DNA from: Octadecabacter sp. SW4
GTDB taxonomy: Bacteria; Pseudomonadota; Alphaproteobacteria; Rhodobacterales; Rhodobacteraceae
Direction: 5' to 3'
DNA: 64,000 nucleotides
NCBI RefSeq assembly: GCF_008065155.1
Contig: NZ_CP042819.1
Location: forward strand, 434,001 to 498,000
Numbering within the stretch: the stretch's first letter is position 1; the number at the start of each line of letters is the position of its first letter. This document shows positions 9,746 through 19,784 of the stretch, one piece after another. Below the pieces are notes generated by a model that saw nothing but the letters and a program-made list of their open reading frames with translations, had not been told where the DNA came from and searched no databases. A program made the translations under genes and the position numbers.

Positions 9746-10546
9746 CTACTGCTGCACCTGCAAAGATACAATCAAAGACTCACCTGCTGATCCCATTCGC
9801 ATGCCGGAAATTGGCGCCGCATCGGCGGAATCGCGCCCCACGGCGATCCGGGCATAGCGTTCATCGGGGGCATAGCCGTTCGAGATATCGAATCCGACCC
9901 ATCCAAGATCGGGCACGTGGGCTTCGGCCCAGGCATGGCTGGCGTCCTGATCAATACGGTCGTTCATCATCAAATAGCCGCTGACATAGCGTGCAGGCAG
10001 GCCTGCGACGCGCGCGGCGGCAACAAATATATTGGCGTGATCCTGACAGACACCCGCGCCGATCCCCAAGGCAGTTTCGGCAGTGGTATTGGCAGCCGTC
10101 TTGCCGATCTGGTATGGGGTCGCGCCAAGGATCGCGGCAGATAAATCGTGCAGGCCGGTCAGTGGATCCGTGGCCGTAGCCAAGACCGATGCCAGCGCCG
10201 CAACGCCGTCACCGGGCGCGGTCAGCGGCGTCGGTTGCGTGAAATGCCAAAGCGGGGCGCGGCCATAGACAGGCCCAAGCACGCCCGCCGCACCATCCAC
10301 GGTGTCCACGGTGCCGTGGGCGCGAATGATCAGGTTATGGGTTTCGGGCGTGATGCTGACCAGATCGGTGTGATTGCCATAGTGATCACGGTAGCTGGTT
10401 TCGATCTTGCCACCTTCGACCTCGACCGTCCAATCCGTAATGGTCTGCAGCGGGTTGTCCAGCGGGCGCAAACGGACCTTTTGTAACGCATAATCAACGG
10501 GTTGATCATAAAGATAACGGGTCTCGTGGGTGATTTTCAGATGCAT
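9746..10546 (-). CDS. Transglutaminase-like (cysteine peptidase fold) protein of the Anbu cluster
   Basis: 266 residues. An N-terminal beta domain (~1-80) is followed by a transglutaminase-like core with catalytic triad candidates Cys167 (GVCQDHANIFV), His204 (ASHAWAEAHV) and Asp220 (GWVGFDISNG). Bacterial members are peptidases or amide-bond enzymes more often than cross-linkers. The start abuts the alpha-E gene stop (shared base 10546), so translation is probably coupled. It lies between alpha-E and Anbu genes. Confidence 0.9.
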   Translation of the reverse strand: MHLKITHETRYLYDQPVDYALQKVRLRPLDNPLQTITDWTVEVEGGKIETSYRDHYGNHTDLVSITPETHNLIIRAHGTVDTVDGAAGVLGPVYGRAPLWHFTQPTPLTAPGDGVAALASVLATATDPLTGLHDLSAAILGATPYQIGKTAANTTAETALGIGAGVCQDHANIFVAAARVAGLPARYVSGYLMMNDRIDQDASHAWAEAHVPDLGWVGFDISNGYAPDERYARIAVGRDSADAAPISGMRMGSAGESLIVSLQVQQ

Positions 10547-11487
10547 CAGCGGGTGAACCTGTAATCCTGCTCGATCTGTTGACCAAGGCTTGCCGTGTCG
10601 CGCAGAACAGAGCTGATGAATTCGTGCAACCCCTCTTCGAAGATCGCGCCAATGTCGCGTTTGGATACCCGCGCGCGCAGGGCCACGGCCATATCATGAC
10701 TGGCAGGTGTTTCGCCGTATTCCTCGGCAAGATAGCCAAGATTGGTGACGATGCGCCCAAGGCTGTAGGACAGCGAACGGGGCATTCGCGTGTCCAGGAT
10801 TAAAAAGCTGGCGATATTGGCAGCGGTAAAGTCGCCATCCACAGCCCAGCGGAACGACCGGTGTGCCGACACCGAGCGTAGCAGTGTTTCCCATTGCACA
10901 TTGTCCATCCGGCCGCCCACCATCGAAGGGGCTGGCAGCAGCGCGTAGTATTTCACGTCGATAATCCGCGCGGTGCTGTCGGTGCGTTCAATGAACGTGC
11001 CAAGGCGGCAGAAATCATACATGTCATTGCGCAGCATCGTGCCGGTCAATGCGCCACGCACCAGCGCGCATTGCTGCCGGATCGTCGCCAGCACGGCAGG
11101 CAATTCGGTTTCTGGCACGGGCTCTTGCAACAGGTCCTTGAACAGCATCCATGTTTCGTTCACGGCCGACCAGACTTCGGTGGTCAGGGCGGTGCGCACA
11201 AGGCGGGCATTGTCGCGCGCCGATTTGACCACCGAAAGCACGGACCCAAGATTATCCGTGTCACGCAGCAGAAAATCCGTGACCGAGGCGCTGTCATAGG
11301 TGCTGTATTTGCTGTCAAATTGCGCCCGCACCGCCGAGGTCGTGATCACCGAGCGCCATTCGGCTTCGGCCGCGCTCGAACGTGTCAGGGCAATCCGAAA
11401 GCCCGCCTCAAGAAGGCGCGCATTGTTCTCGGCCCGCTCTAGGAAGCGGAACATCCAGTAAAGACCACCTGCGGTTTTTCCCAACAT
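10546..11487 (-). CDS. Alpha-E domain protein of the Anbu cluster
   Basis: A 313-residue, all-helical protein beginning MLGKTAGGLYWMFRFLERAENNARLLE, diagnostic of the alpha-E (DUF403) family. These proteins accompany circularly permuted ATP-grasp enzymes and transglutaminase-like proteins and are predicted to take part in making or processing a peptide. No enzymatic motif is visible. It begins one base after the ATP-grasp gene ends and overlaps the transglutaminase-like gene by one base, consistent with one transcript. Confidence 0.9.
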   Translation of the reverse strand: MLGKTAGGLYWMFRFLERAENNARLLEAGFRIALTRSSAAEAEWRSVITTSAVRAQFDSKYSTYDSASVTDFLLRDTDNLGSVLSVVKSARDNARLVRTALTTEVWSAVNETWMLFKDLLQEPVPETELPAVLATIRQQCALVRGALTGTMLRNDMYDFCRLGTFIERTDSTARIIDVKYYALLPAPSMVGGRMDNVQWETLLRSVSAHRSFRWAVDGDFTAANIASFLILDTRMPRSLSYSLGRIVTNLGYLAEEYGETPASHDMAVALRARVSKRDIGAIFEEGLHEFISSVLRDTASLGQQIEQDYRFTR

Positions 11488-11488
11488 A

Positions 11489-12912
11489 TCAGTCTTCCAA
11501 TACCCAGGTGTCTTTGGTGCCGCCGCCTTGACTCGAATTCACGACCAGACTGCCCTCGGTCAAGGCAACCCGCGTCAGGCCACCGGGCGTGATGTTGACA
11601 CCATCGGGCGACATCAGCGCAAAGGGGCGCAGATCAACGTGGCGCGGCGACAGGCCCGCTTCGGTAAAGATTGGCACGGTGGACAGCGACAGCGTTGGCT
11701 GCGCGATGTAATTGCTGGGCCGCGCGCGCAGCTTGTCGGCGAAGTCGGCCAGTTCCTGTTTGCTGGCGGCAGGGCCGACCAACATGCCATAACCCCCGAT
11801 CCGTGGACTTCCTTGACGACCAGATCAGCCAGATTATCAAGCACGTATTTCAGGGTGTCGGGTTCGGAACAACGATGCGTTTCGACATTCTTGAGGATCG
11901 CGCGCTCACCCGTATAAAATTCAATAATTTCGGGCATATAGCTATAAATCGCCTTGTCGTCGGCGACACCGGTGCCGGGCGCATTTGCGATGGTGATATT
12001 GCCCGCGCGATACACATCCATGATCCCCGGCACCCCCAACATCGAGCTGGGATTGAATGTCAGCGGATCAAGGAATTCATCGTCAACGCGCCGGTAAAGC
12101 ACGTCGATGACCTTGTAACCTTTGGTCGTGCGCATGGCGATATGGCCATCGACCACCCGCAAGTCATGCCCTTCGACCAATTCGACGCCCATCTGATCTG
12201 CCAGAAAGCTGTGTTCGTAATAGGCCGAGTTGTAGATACCCGGCGTCAGCACCGCGACACAGGGCCGCCCTTTGCAGGATGCCGGGGCGCTTGCCGCAAG
12301 CGAGCGGCGCAACTCCTTGGGATAGTCGCTGACCCGTTGCACCCTGATCTTGCTGAACAATTCAGGGAACATCTGCAACATCGTCTCACGATTTTCGAGC
12401 ATGTAACTGACGCCGGACGGGGTGCGCGCATTGTCTTCCAGCACAAAGAAATCATCCGCCCCCGTGCGCACGATATCCGTGCCGGTGATATGCGTATAGA
12501 CTCCGCCCGGCGGCGTGAAATCCATCATCTGCGGCAGAAAGGCATCGTTTTGCGCGATCAGGTTGGTCGGCACGACGCCCGCGCGCAAGATTTCCTGACG
12601 GTTATAGATATCGTGCAGGAACGCGTTGATCGCGCGGACCCGTTGATCAATCCCCTTGGACAGTTTGACCCATTCGTTATTGGACAAAATACGCGGCACC
12701 AGATCAAACGGGATCAGCCGTTCTTCGGCGTCCGATTGGCCATAGACGTTAAAGGTAATGCCCGAGCGGCGAAAGAACGCCTCCGCCTCGTCCGACTTCT
12801 TGGCAAGGCGATTATTGTCTTGCTGTGCGAACCAACCATCGTAGCTGTGGTAGGGTGCGCGTGCACCGTTGGCTGCGTGCATTTCATTAAAGTGTGTGGG
12901 GTCTGATGTCAT
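11489..12912 (-). CDS. Circularly permuted type 2 ATP-grasp protein, apparent one-base frameshift
   Basis: The first ~375 residues ([64 protein letters not shown]) and the last ~100 ([46 protein letters not shown]) lie in different frames. The break is at VVKEVHGSG; one extra G in the run at 11793-11797 restores [14 protein letters not shown]. The repaired length is 474 residues, normal for the family. The enzyme is predicted to form amide or peptide bonds at the expense of ATP. It is first in the Anbu cluster. The other candidate start is the in-frame ATG ten codons on. Confidence 0.85.
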
Positions 12913-13001
12913 CCCGTTAGCTTATAGCAGCGCGGCGAACTGGCAATGGGGCTCAACGGTGCCGCTACGGCAAGTGCCAGAATTGCCCAAAGTTTGCGCA
13001 G

Positions 13002-13781
13002 TTATTTCCCTTTCCAGACAGGATCGCGTTTTTCTGCAAAAGCCCGCGCGCCTTCAAGGTTGTCCTCGGACCCGTAAAGCACATCAACGGTGGCCAATTG
13101 CCGTCCGGTGATCCGGGTCATGGCGTCCTGAAACTTCGAATCCTCGGCATCGCGCACGATTTCCTTGATTGCGGCGTAAACCAGCGGCGGGCCCGATGCC
13201 AACAGCCGGGCCAGTTCCCAGGCGCGGTCCATCAGTTGATCGGCCGGCACGATTTCGTTGACCAGCCCCCAACCTTTGGCCTCGCTCGCGTCAAACCAGC
13301 GACCGGTCAGCAACAGCTCCATCGCGATGTGATAGGGAATGCGTTTGGGCAGTTTGACGCTGGCTGCATCCGCCACCGTGCCGGATCGGATTTCGGGCAG
13401 GGCAAATGTCGCGTGATCGGCGGCGATGATCATATCCGCCGAAAGCGCCAGTTCCAGCCCGCCGCCGCAGGCAATCCCATTCACGGCAGCGATCACCGGC
13501 TTGTTCAGGTCAGGCAACTCCTGCAAGCCGCCAAAGCCGCCAACGCCATAATCGCCGTCCACCGCATCGCCATCAGCCGCCGCCTTCAGATCCCAACCGG
13601 GGCAAAAGAACTTTGCCCCCGCGCCGGTAATGATCGCGACCCGCAGCGCCGGATCGTCGCGAAACGCAGCAAAGGTATCGCCCATGATCCGGCTTGTCGC
13701 CAGATCAATGGCGTTGGCCTTGGGGCGGTCCAGCGTGACCAGCAGGATACCGTCACGGGTTTCGGTCTTGATCGGGTTCAT
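13002..13781 (-). CDS. caiD: Crotonase-family enoyl-CoA hydratase, carnitinyl-CoA dehydratase-like
   Basis: 259 residues with the crotonase fold. The oxyanion-hole stretch is GAGAKFFCPGWDLK and the second hydrogen-bonding segment is NGIACGGGLELALSADMIIA. Glu in ALPEIRSGTVADAA matches the catalytic region of CaiD-type carnitinyl-CoA dehydratases. The start overlaps the stop of the acyl-CoA synthetase gene by four bases. With that synthetase and an acyl-CoA dehydrogenase it could form a short module activating and (de)hydrating a carnitine-like or other acyl-CoA. The exact substrate is inference. Confidence 0.75.
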   Translation of the reverse strand: MNPIKTETRDGILLVTLDRPKANAIDLATSRIMGDTFAAFRDDPALRVAIITGAGAKFFCPGWDLKAAADGDAVDGDYGVGGFGGLQELPDLNKPVIAAVNGIACGGGLELALSADMIIAADHATFALPEIRSGTVADAASVKLPKRIPYHIAMELLLTGRWFDASEAKGWGLVNEIVPADQLMDRAWELARLLASGPPLVYAAIKEIVRDAEDSKFQDAMTRITGRQLATVDVLYGSEDNLEGARAFAEKRDPVWKGK

Positions 13782-15799
13782 GGCATGGTCTTTCGGATGA
13801 GGGCATCGACGGCAATCGCGCCATCTGGGGTGCAGATCAGCGGGTTGATCTCAACTTCGGCCAAGCTGTCGGCGTTGGCAACCACATAGGATTGCACGGC
13901 CTGCACCGTGTCGACGATTGCAACCAAATTGGCGGCGGGTTTGCGGCGATAGCCGAGCAGAAGGGGGGCGCAGCGCAATCGGTTCAGCGCCGTTTCAATC
14001 GCCGTGCCATCGGCAGGCACCAGCATTGACACCGTATCGCGCAATACCTCGGTCAAGACGCCACCCGCCCCAAGGGTCAGCACGAACCCGTGCGCGGGGT
14101 CGCACGTGACGCCAATCAGCAATTCCGCCACGCCACCCGGCGCCATTTCTTCGATCAATACGGCATCGGTGCCGATCTCGGCAGCAACTGTCGTGACATC
14201 AGCAGCGGCAACTCCCAACCGCACAGCACCATGTTCCGACTTGTGGGCAAGGCCGACCCCTTTGACGGCATAGGGAGGGGACAAGGCCACGATGGCTTGC
14301 GCGATTTCATCCGCGTCGCGCGCCACGCGGTTGGCGGGCACGGGCACGCCATGCGCGGCCAGTGCGGCTTTCGCCGTTGCCTCGTCAAGGGTTTGCGGGT
14401 TCAGGTGCGCGCTGGGCAACAGCACCGGCTTGGGATCAGGCGGGCCGATTTGCGCGGCGGCATGGGTTGCGGCCAAGGCCTCGGGGATCCCCATGAACGG
14501 CACCACGCCGCCCGTCATCAGGCGCGCCGCGACATCTAGCGGCATCAGTTCTGGCAGGCTTGCGACCATCGCGAAATGCGCACCCGTTTGCGCACGCACG
14601 TCCAAGGCAGCTTGCGTGGCACATTCCCAATCGGTCGCATCGGTGGTTGGGTAGTCAACGATTGAGAACGTCATGGCGATGTCAGGGCCGGTCATCCCCG
14701 CCCATGCCGCTGCCATCTTGACGTGATCGCGCCAGATATAGGTGTGATAGTCCAGCGGATTGTTCAGCGCGACCATCGGCCCAAGGGCACCGGCCAGTTG
14801 CGTGCGTTGGCTCTGCGTCAGCGGCGGAAACGTCAGCCCGGTCGCCATAGCCATATCCGCAATCAGGCTCGCTTCGCCGCCCGAACAGCTGATTGAGGCG
14901 ATGTTTTTCGATGTCAGTGGTCCGGCGCAATGCAGCAATTTCAGCGTCTCTATAAAGGCGGGCAGGCTGCCCACGCGCGCAATGCCCAGCCGGTCAAGGA
15001 AAGCCTGCGCACCCGCATCACTGCCCGCAAGGGACGCAGTGTGCGACACGGTCGCCACCTGTGCCTGATCGGACGCGCCGACCTTGATGGCGACCAGCGG
15101 CACACCTTTTGCATGGGCCTTTTGCGCCAAGGCCTCCCAGGCACGCAGATCGGAAAACCCTTCGATATGCAGCCCGATGGCCGTCACGCGCGGATCGTCC
15201 AACAGGGCAGTGGCAATCTGGGCCTGACTGGTCTGCGCCATATTCCCGCAAGTGATCGTATAGGCGATGGGCAGGGCGCGTTTCTGCATCGTCAGATTGA
15301 TCGCGATGTTGGAACTTTGGGTCAGGATCGCCACGCCGCGGTCCACCCGTGCACAACCATGCTGATCAGGCCAGAGCAGCGCACCATCAAGCGCGTTGAT
15401 AAAGCCGTAACAGTTGGGGCCAAGGATCGGCATGTCACCCGCCGCCGCGACCAGTTGCGCCTGCAGATCATCGCCGCGCGCGTCCTCGGCCCGGGCTTCG
15501 GCAAAGCCACTGGCAAAACACACAGCCCCGCCCGCGCGGACCTGCGCAAGGTCACGCACCAGCCCGACCGTGGCGTCACGGTTCACGCCGATGAACACCG
15601 CATCCGGTGCGCCGGGCAGGTCGCCCATGCAGGCAAATGCGGGCAGTCCCGCGATGGTGTCTGCACGCGGATGCACCGGCCAGATCGCGCCAGCATATCC
15701 CATGCCGCTGGCCTGTCGCACGACCTGTTCGCACCACGCCCCGCCGCCGATCACGGCGATTGACGCAGGCCGCAGCAGGCGGGCCAGATCGCCCGTCAC
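13778..15799 (-). CDS. NDP-forming acyl-CoA synthetase (acetate-CoA ligase family)
   Basis: The likely start is the GTG at 15799, one base after the acyl-CoA dehydrogenase stop; the frame is open further but overlaps that gene. The 673-residue product has an N-terminal CoA-binding domain (RPASIAVIGGG), a succinyl-CoA-ligase-like middle with the expected phosphohistidine region around ATVSHTASLAGSD, and a C-terminal ATP-grasp domain (YAVKGVGLAHKSEHGAVRLGV, VLIEEMAPGGVAELLIGV). It would activate a carboxylic acid with CoA using ATP, giving ADP and phosphate. The neighbours suggest the acid feeds the dehydrogenase and dehydratase. Confidence 0.85.
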   Translation of the reverse strand: MTGDLARLLRPASIAVIGGGAWCEQVVRQASGMGYAGAIWPVHPRADTIAGLPAFACMGDLPGAPDAVFIGVNRDATVGLVRDLAQVRAGGAVCFASGFAEARAEDARGDDLQAQLVAAAGDMPILGPNCYGFINALDGALLWPDQHGCARVDRGVAILTQSSNIAINLTMQKRALPIAYTITCGNMAQTSQAQIATALLDDPRVTAIGLHIEGFSDLRAWEALAQKAHAKGVPLVAIKVGASDQAQVATVSHTASLAGSDAGAQAFLDRLGIARVGSLPAFIETLKLLHCAGPLTSKNIASISCSGGEASLIADMAMATGLTFPPLTQSQRTQLAGALGPMVALNNPLDYHTYIWRDHVKMAAAWAGMTGPDIAMTFSIVDYPTTDATDWECATQAALDVRAQTGAHFAMVASLPELMPLDVAARLMTGGVVPFMGIPEALAATHAAAQIGPPDPKPVLLPSAHLNPQTLDEATAKAALAAHGVPVPANRVARDADEIAQAIVALSPPYAVKGVGLAHKSEHGAVRLGVAAADVTTVAAEIGTDAVLIEEMAPGGVAELLIGVTCDPAHGFVLTLGAGGVLTEVLRDTVSMLVPADGTAIETALNRLRCAPLLLGYRRKPAANLVAIVDTVQAVQSYVVANADSLAEVEINPLICTPDGAIAVDALIRKTMP

Positions 15800-15800
15800 G

Positions 15801-16961
15801 TCAGGCCCCAAGCGGGCGCAGCAGATCGCGCGAAATGATGTGGCGCTGGATTTCGCTGGTGCCGTCCCAAATCCGTTCGACCCGCGCATCACGCCAGAAC
15901 CGTTCAATAGGGAAGTCGTCCATCAACCCCATGCCACCGAAAATCTGCAAGGTCGCATCCGTTGTGCGCGCCAGCATTTCCGAGGCATAGACCTTGGCGC
16001 TGGCAATTTCACGGTTGGCTGGCAACCCCTGATCAAGCCGCCAGGCGGCGGCCAGCGTCAACCAGTCGGCGGCGTCGATTTCTGTGATCATATCGGCGAT
16101 CTGGAAACCGACGCCCTGAAATTTGCCGATCGGCTGGCCGAATTGCTTGCGCTCGGCAGCATAGTTCAGCGCGTAGTCAAAACAGCGGCGCGCGCGGCCC
16201 ACACAAAAGGCCGCAACCGTGATCCGCGTGGCATAAAGCCATTCGTTCATCACTGCAAAACCGCCATCGACGTCGCCCAGAACCTGCGCATCGGGCAGGC
16301 GGCAGTTGTCAAAATCAAGGATGCAATTCTTGTAGCCCTTATGGGACACCGACGTGTAGCCGTCACGCACCGTGAACCCTGGCGTGCCGCGATCAACCAG
16401 AAAGGTGGTGATGCGCTTCTTGGGGCCACGCGGGGTATCGTCAACGCCCGTAGCGATGAAAACGATAAAGAAATCGGCGTGGTTCGCGCCGGATATGAAG
16501 TGCTTGGACCCGTTGACGACCCAATCACCGCCGCTGCGCACAGCCTGACATTTCATCCCCCGCACATCCGATCCGGCGTCCGGTTCGGTCATGGCAAGGG
16601 CATCGGACCTCTCGCCGCGCACGGCGGGCAACAGATAGCGTTCCTTTTGATCGCCTTCGCAGGCCATGAGGATGTTTTGCGGGCGGCCAAAGAAATGCGT
16701 CAGCGCCATTGACCCGCGTCCCAATTCACGTTCCACCAGCGTGAAGTCAACGTGGTTCAACCCCGCGCCACCCACGGATTCCGGGAAGTTGCAGGCGTAG
16801 AATCCAAGGTCGATCACCTTTTTCTTGATTGCTTCGCCAAGCTCGGCAGGCACTTCGCCGGTGCGTTCGACCTCGGCCTCGTGAGGGTAGATTTCCCTTT
16901 CCACAAAGCTGCGCACGGTTTGGACGATCATCTCTTGCTCGTCGCTTAGTCCAAAGTTCAT
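15801..16961 (-). CDS. Acyl-CoA dehydrogenase
   Basis: 386 residues from the ATG at 16961 (MNFGLSDEQEMIVQTVRSFVE), which has a GGAGCG ribosome site; two upstream in-frame codons were not chosen. It has the family signature AMTEPDAGSDVRGM, the flavin/CoA region GGDWVVNGSKHFISGA, the catalytic-base region FGGMGLMDDFPIERFWRD and the C-terminal WDGTSEIQRHII. It oxidises an acyl-CoA to the 2-enoyl form using FAD, passing electrons to ETF. It is first in a three-gene leftward unit with the acyl-CoA synthetase and a CaiD-like hydratase. Confidence 0.92.
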   Translation of the reverse strand: MNFGLSDEQEMIVQTVRSFVEREIYPHEAEVERTGEVPAELGEAIKKKVIDLGFYACNFPESVGGAGLNHVDFTLVERELGRGSMALTHFFGRPQNILMACEGDQKERYLLPAVRGERSDALAMTEPDAGSDVRGMKCQAVRSGGDWVVNGSKHFISGANHADFFIVFIATGVDDTPRGPKKRITTFLVDRGTPGFTVRDGYTSVSHKGYKNCILDFDNCRLPDAQVLGDVDGGFAVMNEWLYATRITVAAFCVGRARRCFDYALNYAAERKQFGQPIGKFQGVGFQIADMITEIDAADWLTLAAAWRLDQGLPANREIASAKVYASEMLARTTDATLQIFGGMGLMDDFPIERFWRDARVERIWDGTSEIQRHIISRDLLRPLGA

Positions 16962-17024
16962 CGCCCGCTCCGTGATCACTTTCCAAACGACCCTAGCGGG
17001 CGAATTTCGCCTTGTCTCGCAGAA

Positions 17025-18811
17025 TTATCTTGTAGCGCTGGCAGGCGTAAACGGGACCAGAAAATGCCCGCGCGCAAGGCGGATCAGATCGTCGGGGGGC
17101 AGGTCATCGGACTGCCACGCCTTGACCGCCAGCCCCAACATGCGCGGCATCAGCATCGGCCAGATTTGGGCGTCCTGCGTGGTGAACTCGCTCCAGAACG
17201 CACCCTGCACGCCGATGACCCGATCGGCGATATCGGGGTTGGGGACGGGGTTCCACGCAAGCGTGTCCGTCAGTGACACAAAAGCGGCCCAGCTTGCGCC
17301 CCAATCGTCGGGATCGTCGCTGTGGGCCATGTCGAAATAGGTGTGCTGCGCAGGGGTCATCACCACGTCATAACCCGCGCGTGCCGCCGCCACGCCCGGC
17401 CCCTGACCGGTCCAGCTGAACAGGATTGCACCGTGACCGATACCGCCATTCTTACCCTGCGCGGCCTCTTCCCAAGCGCAGGGACGCTGGCCGTTTTGCG
17501 CCACTTGTGCGGCGATACGCTCCATCGTCCAGCCCTGCAGATCGTGGGTGTTTTCCAGCCCTTCACGCGCCATCAGATCGCGGGCCATCGGGCTGCCCAT
17601 CCACGTCCCTTCGGGCAGTTCATCGCACCCCAGATGCAGATGACCGAATGGAAAAAGCGCGCCAACCTCGGTGGCAATTGCGTTGATAACCTCCCATGTT
17701 TCTGGCTGCGCCGGGTTCAGAACATTGCCTTGATAGCCCTGCACGCTAACCTCGGCGCCATTATCGGCGGGGTCGCGCGTATTGGGGAAAACATGCGTGA
17801 TTGCAATGGCATGGGCCGGGGTTTCGATTTCCGGCATGACCTCGATATTCAGTGCCTTGGCATGGGCGATGATCATGCGGGCGGTGTCTTTGGAATAACT
17901 GCCACCGGTCACCAACCCCTCGGAAAATAGCGCGGGCAGCAACTGCCCCTCACCACAAAACACCGTCTTTTGCCAAAGCTCGGGCAGGCAGTCGATCTCA
18001 AGGCGAAAGGCCTCGTCGTCTGCGAAATGCCAGTGAAACCGGTTGAGTTTCAGCAGCGCCATCAGGTCCAGCAGATCGCAGATCGTATCGGGGTGATAGT
18101 AGTGGCGCGCGGTGTCCAGATGTTGTCCGCGCCAGCCGAAACGGGGGACATCATGCAGGATGCCACAGGGCAGGGGCCATGTTGCAGCAGGGTTAGCAGC
18201 GTGACCCCCGCATAAAACCGCCCGCCATAGGATGATGCCTGCACGGTGGTGCCCTCGGGCGTGATGCGCAGGGTGTAGGCGTCAACGGGTAGGTCGGCAT
18301 CTGCAAAACTGACGGGGTGATCGCCCACAAAGGTCAGCCCTTGCCGTGCGGCCAGGGCAGCAACGGCGGCAAGCGCCGGATCCTCCCCCGTGAACCCGCC
18401 GACGGTCAGGGTCTGCCCGTCCGGTTTCCACGATGATGGTTGCGGCACAAGGGGTAAACCGTCAAACGGCCCCAGATCGGGCAGGGGCTGTGGGCGACAC
18501 CCCAGCGGGGTGGTTTGCGGCAGCTTGATCACCTCGTTGCCGACGCGCAGCAGCGGGCCGATGGGGTGCCACGCGCGGTTCGCCGGCTTGTGACCCGTCG
18601 CGTATTGCAACGTCACCCGATGGGGCACGCCCGCGCGCAGATCAGGCATGGCGACTTCGGTGTAACTGCCCAAGCCCTTGATGCGCTGCCCACCAGCGGT
18701 TGCCGTCATTGGCGCCATGCCGGAAAAGCAGAATAGCGGGCGCGCAAGATCGCGGTCCGGGGTGATCGTGCACAGCAATTCGGCGCCATGCAGTTCGCAG
18801 GTATAATCCAT
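17025..18811 (-). CDS. GH20 beta-N-acetylhexosaminidase, apparent one-base frameshift
   Basis: The N-terminal ~212 residues (MDYTCELHGAELL, ATG at 18811) and C-terminal ~380 residues are in different frames. The reading switches at LLTLLQHGP: one extra C opposite the G run at 18173-18176 would give HGPLPCGILHDVPRFGWRG, the typical GH20 entry into the barrel. The catalytic domain has FHWHFADDEAFRLEID and the Asp-Glu pair in HLGCDELPEGTW. No signal peptide is seen, so it probably acts in the cytoplasm on imported chito-oligosaccharides. It follows the GntR regulator after one base. Restored length is 595 residues. Confidence 0.87.
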
Positions 18812-18812
18812 G

Positions 18813-19568
18813 TCAGTCCAACCGCAGTTCGGAAACGAAATCGTAGATGTCTGACCGGTAAAGCCCGCTGGTAAATTCGATCGGGCGGCCCGATCCAAGG
18901 TATCCGGTGCGCTCGATGCGCAGCACAGCGGTGCCTTCGGGCAGTTTCAGCAGGCTGGCGTCTGCGCTGGTCAGATTGGCAGCCATTACTCGTTGCACGG
19001 CGCGCACAGGGGCGCAGTTTGTCTGGCGCAGCACGGCGTAAAGCGAGGTTTGCACAAGATCAGGGCGCGGCAGGATATCGCGCGGCAATGACGAATATTC
19101 CAGCGCCATTGGCGTATCACCGGCGTTGCGCAACCGGTTGATCCGCGCCACCCGATCATGGGCTGATAGGCCCAGCGCGATCATTTCGTCAGGGTTCGGC
19201 GTGACCAACCCTGCCGACAGAACCTCGGACGTCGAGGTCATGCCCCGCGCTTGCATGTTTTCCGTGAACGACACGAGGGACGACAGCGATTGCGCAAGTC
19301 GGGGTGCCGCCGTGCGCACAAAGGAGCCCGCCCCCTGACGCTGTTCAATCAGCCCGTCACTGACCAGCTGGGCCACTGCCTTGCGCACCGTGACGCGACT
19401 GATATCGGCCATGTCGGCAAGCTCACGTTCGGGCGGAAGTTGATCGTCAGGCGCGAGGCGACCTGATTGGATCGCCGCCGCGATATGGCGCTGCAACTGC
19501 TGATAGCGCGGCCCGCGGCCCGCACGAAACCAGCTGTCCGGGTGAAAGATATCTAAGCTTAGCGACAT
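18813..19568 (-). CDS. GntR/UTRA-family regulator of the amino-sugar genes (NagR-like)
   Basis: 251 residues from the ATG at 19568 (MSLSLDIFHPDSWF). An N-terminal winged helix (RELADMADISRVTVRKAV) is followed by a UTRA ligand domain (~90-250) with FTENMQARGMTSTSEVL and RIERTGYLGSGRPIEFT. Relatives sense GlcNAc-6-phosphate or glucosamine-6-phosphate and repress nag genes. It diverges from the ABC-transporter operon, and the shared intergenic region holds repeated TTGGTAT half-sites. It is transcribed together with the GH20 gene. Confidence 0.87.
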   Translation of the reverse strand: MSLSLDIFHPDSWFRAGRGPRYQQLQRHIAAAIQSGRLAPDDQLPPERELADMADISRVTVRKAVAQLVSDGLIEQRQGAGSFVRTAAPRLAQSLSSLVSFTENMQARGMTSTSEVLSAGLVTPNPDEMIALGLSAHDRVARINRLRNAGDTPMALEYSSLPRDILPRPDLVQTSLYAVLRQTNCAPVRAVQRVMAANLTSADASLLKLPEGTAVLRIERTGYLGSGRPIEFTSGLYRSDIYDFVSELRLD

Positions 19569-19583
19569 TTTTGACCTGCCCGT

Positions 19584-19727
19584 TTGGTATGCGAATACAA
19601 TACCAATTATATACACCTGCGCAATGGGGGTTATCATATTGGTGCTTAAAATACTGTATTTAATTATAAAAATAGCCCTGTGCTATTTTGGTATTATATT
19701 GGTAGTAATAATGCGTCTCTTTGGTAT
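19584..19727. promoter_or_regulatory. Cluster of TTGGTAT half-sites, candidate GntR operators
   Basis: An AT-rich intergenic region between the GntR gene and the sugar-transport operon. TTGGTAT occurs at 19584-19590, 19688-19694 and 19721-19727, its reverse complement ATACCAA at 19600-19606, and a near copy ATTGGTA at 19698-19704. The pair 19584/19600 forms an inverted repeat with a 9-base spacer. These are plausible NagR-type operators controlling both divergent units. Binding is inferred from position and repetition only. Confidence 0.6.
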
Positions 19728-19784
19728 CATTATTTCAGGCACCGCGATTCGCTTGTGGTGAAAATCCAGCCGGGGGGCATCAAC

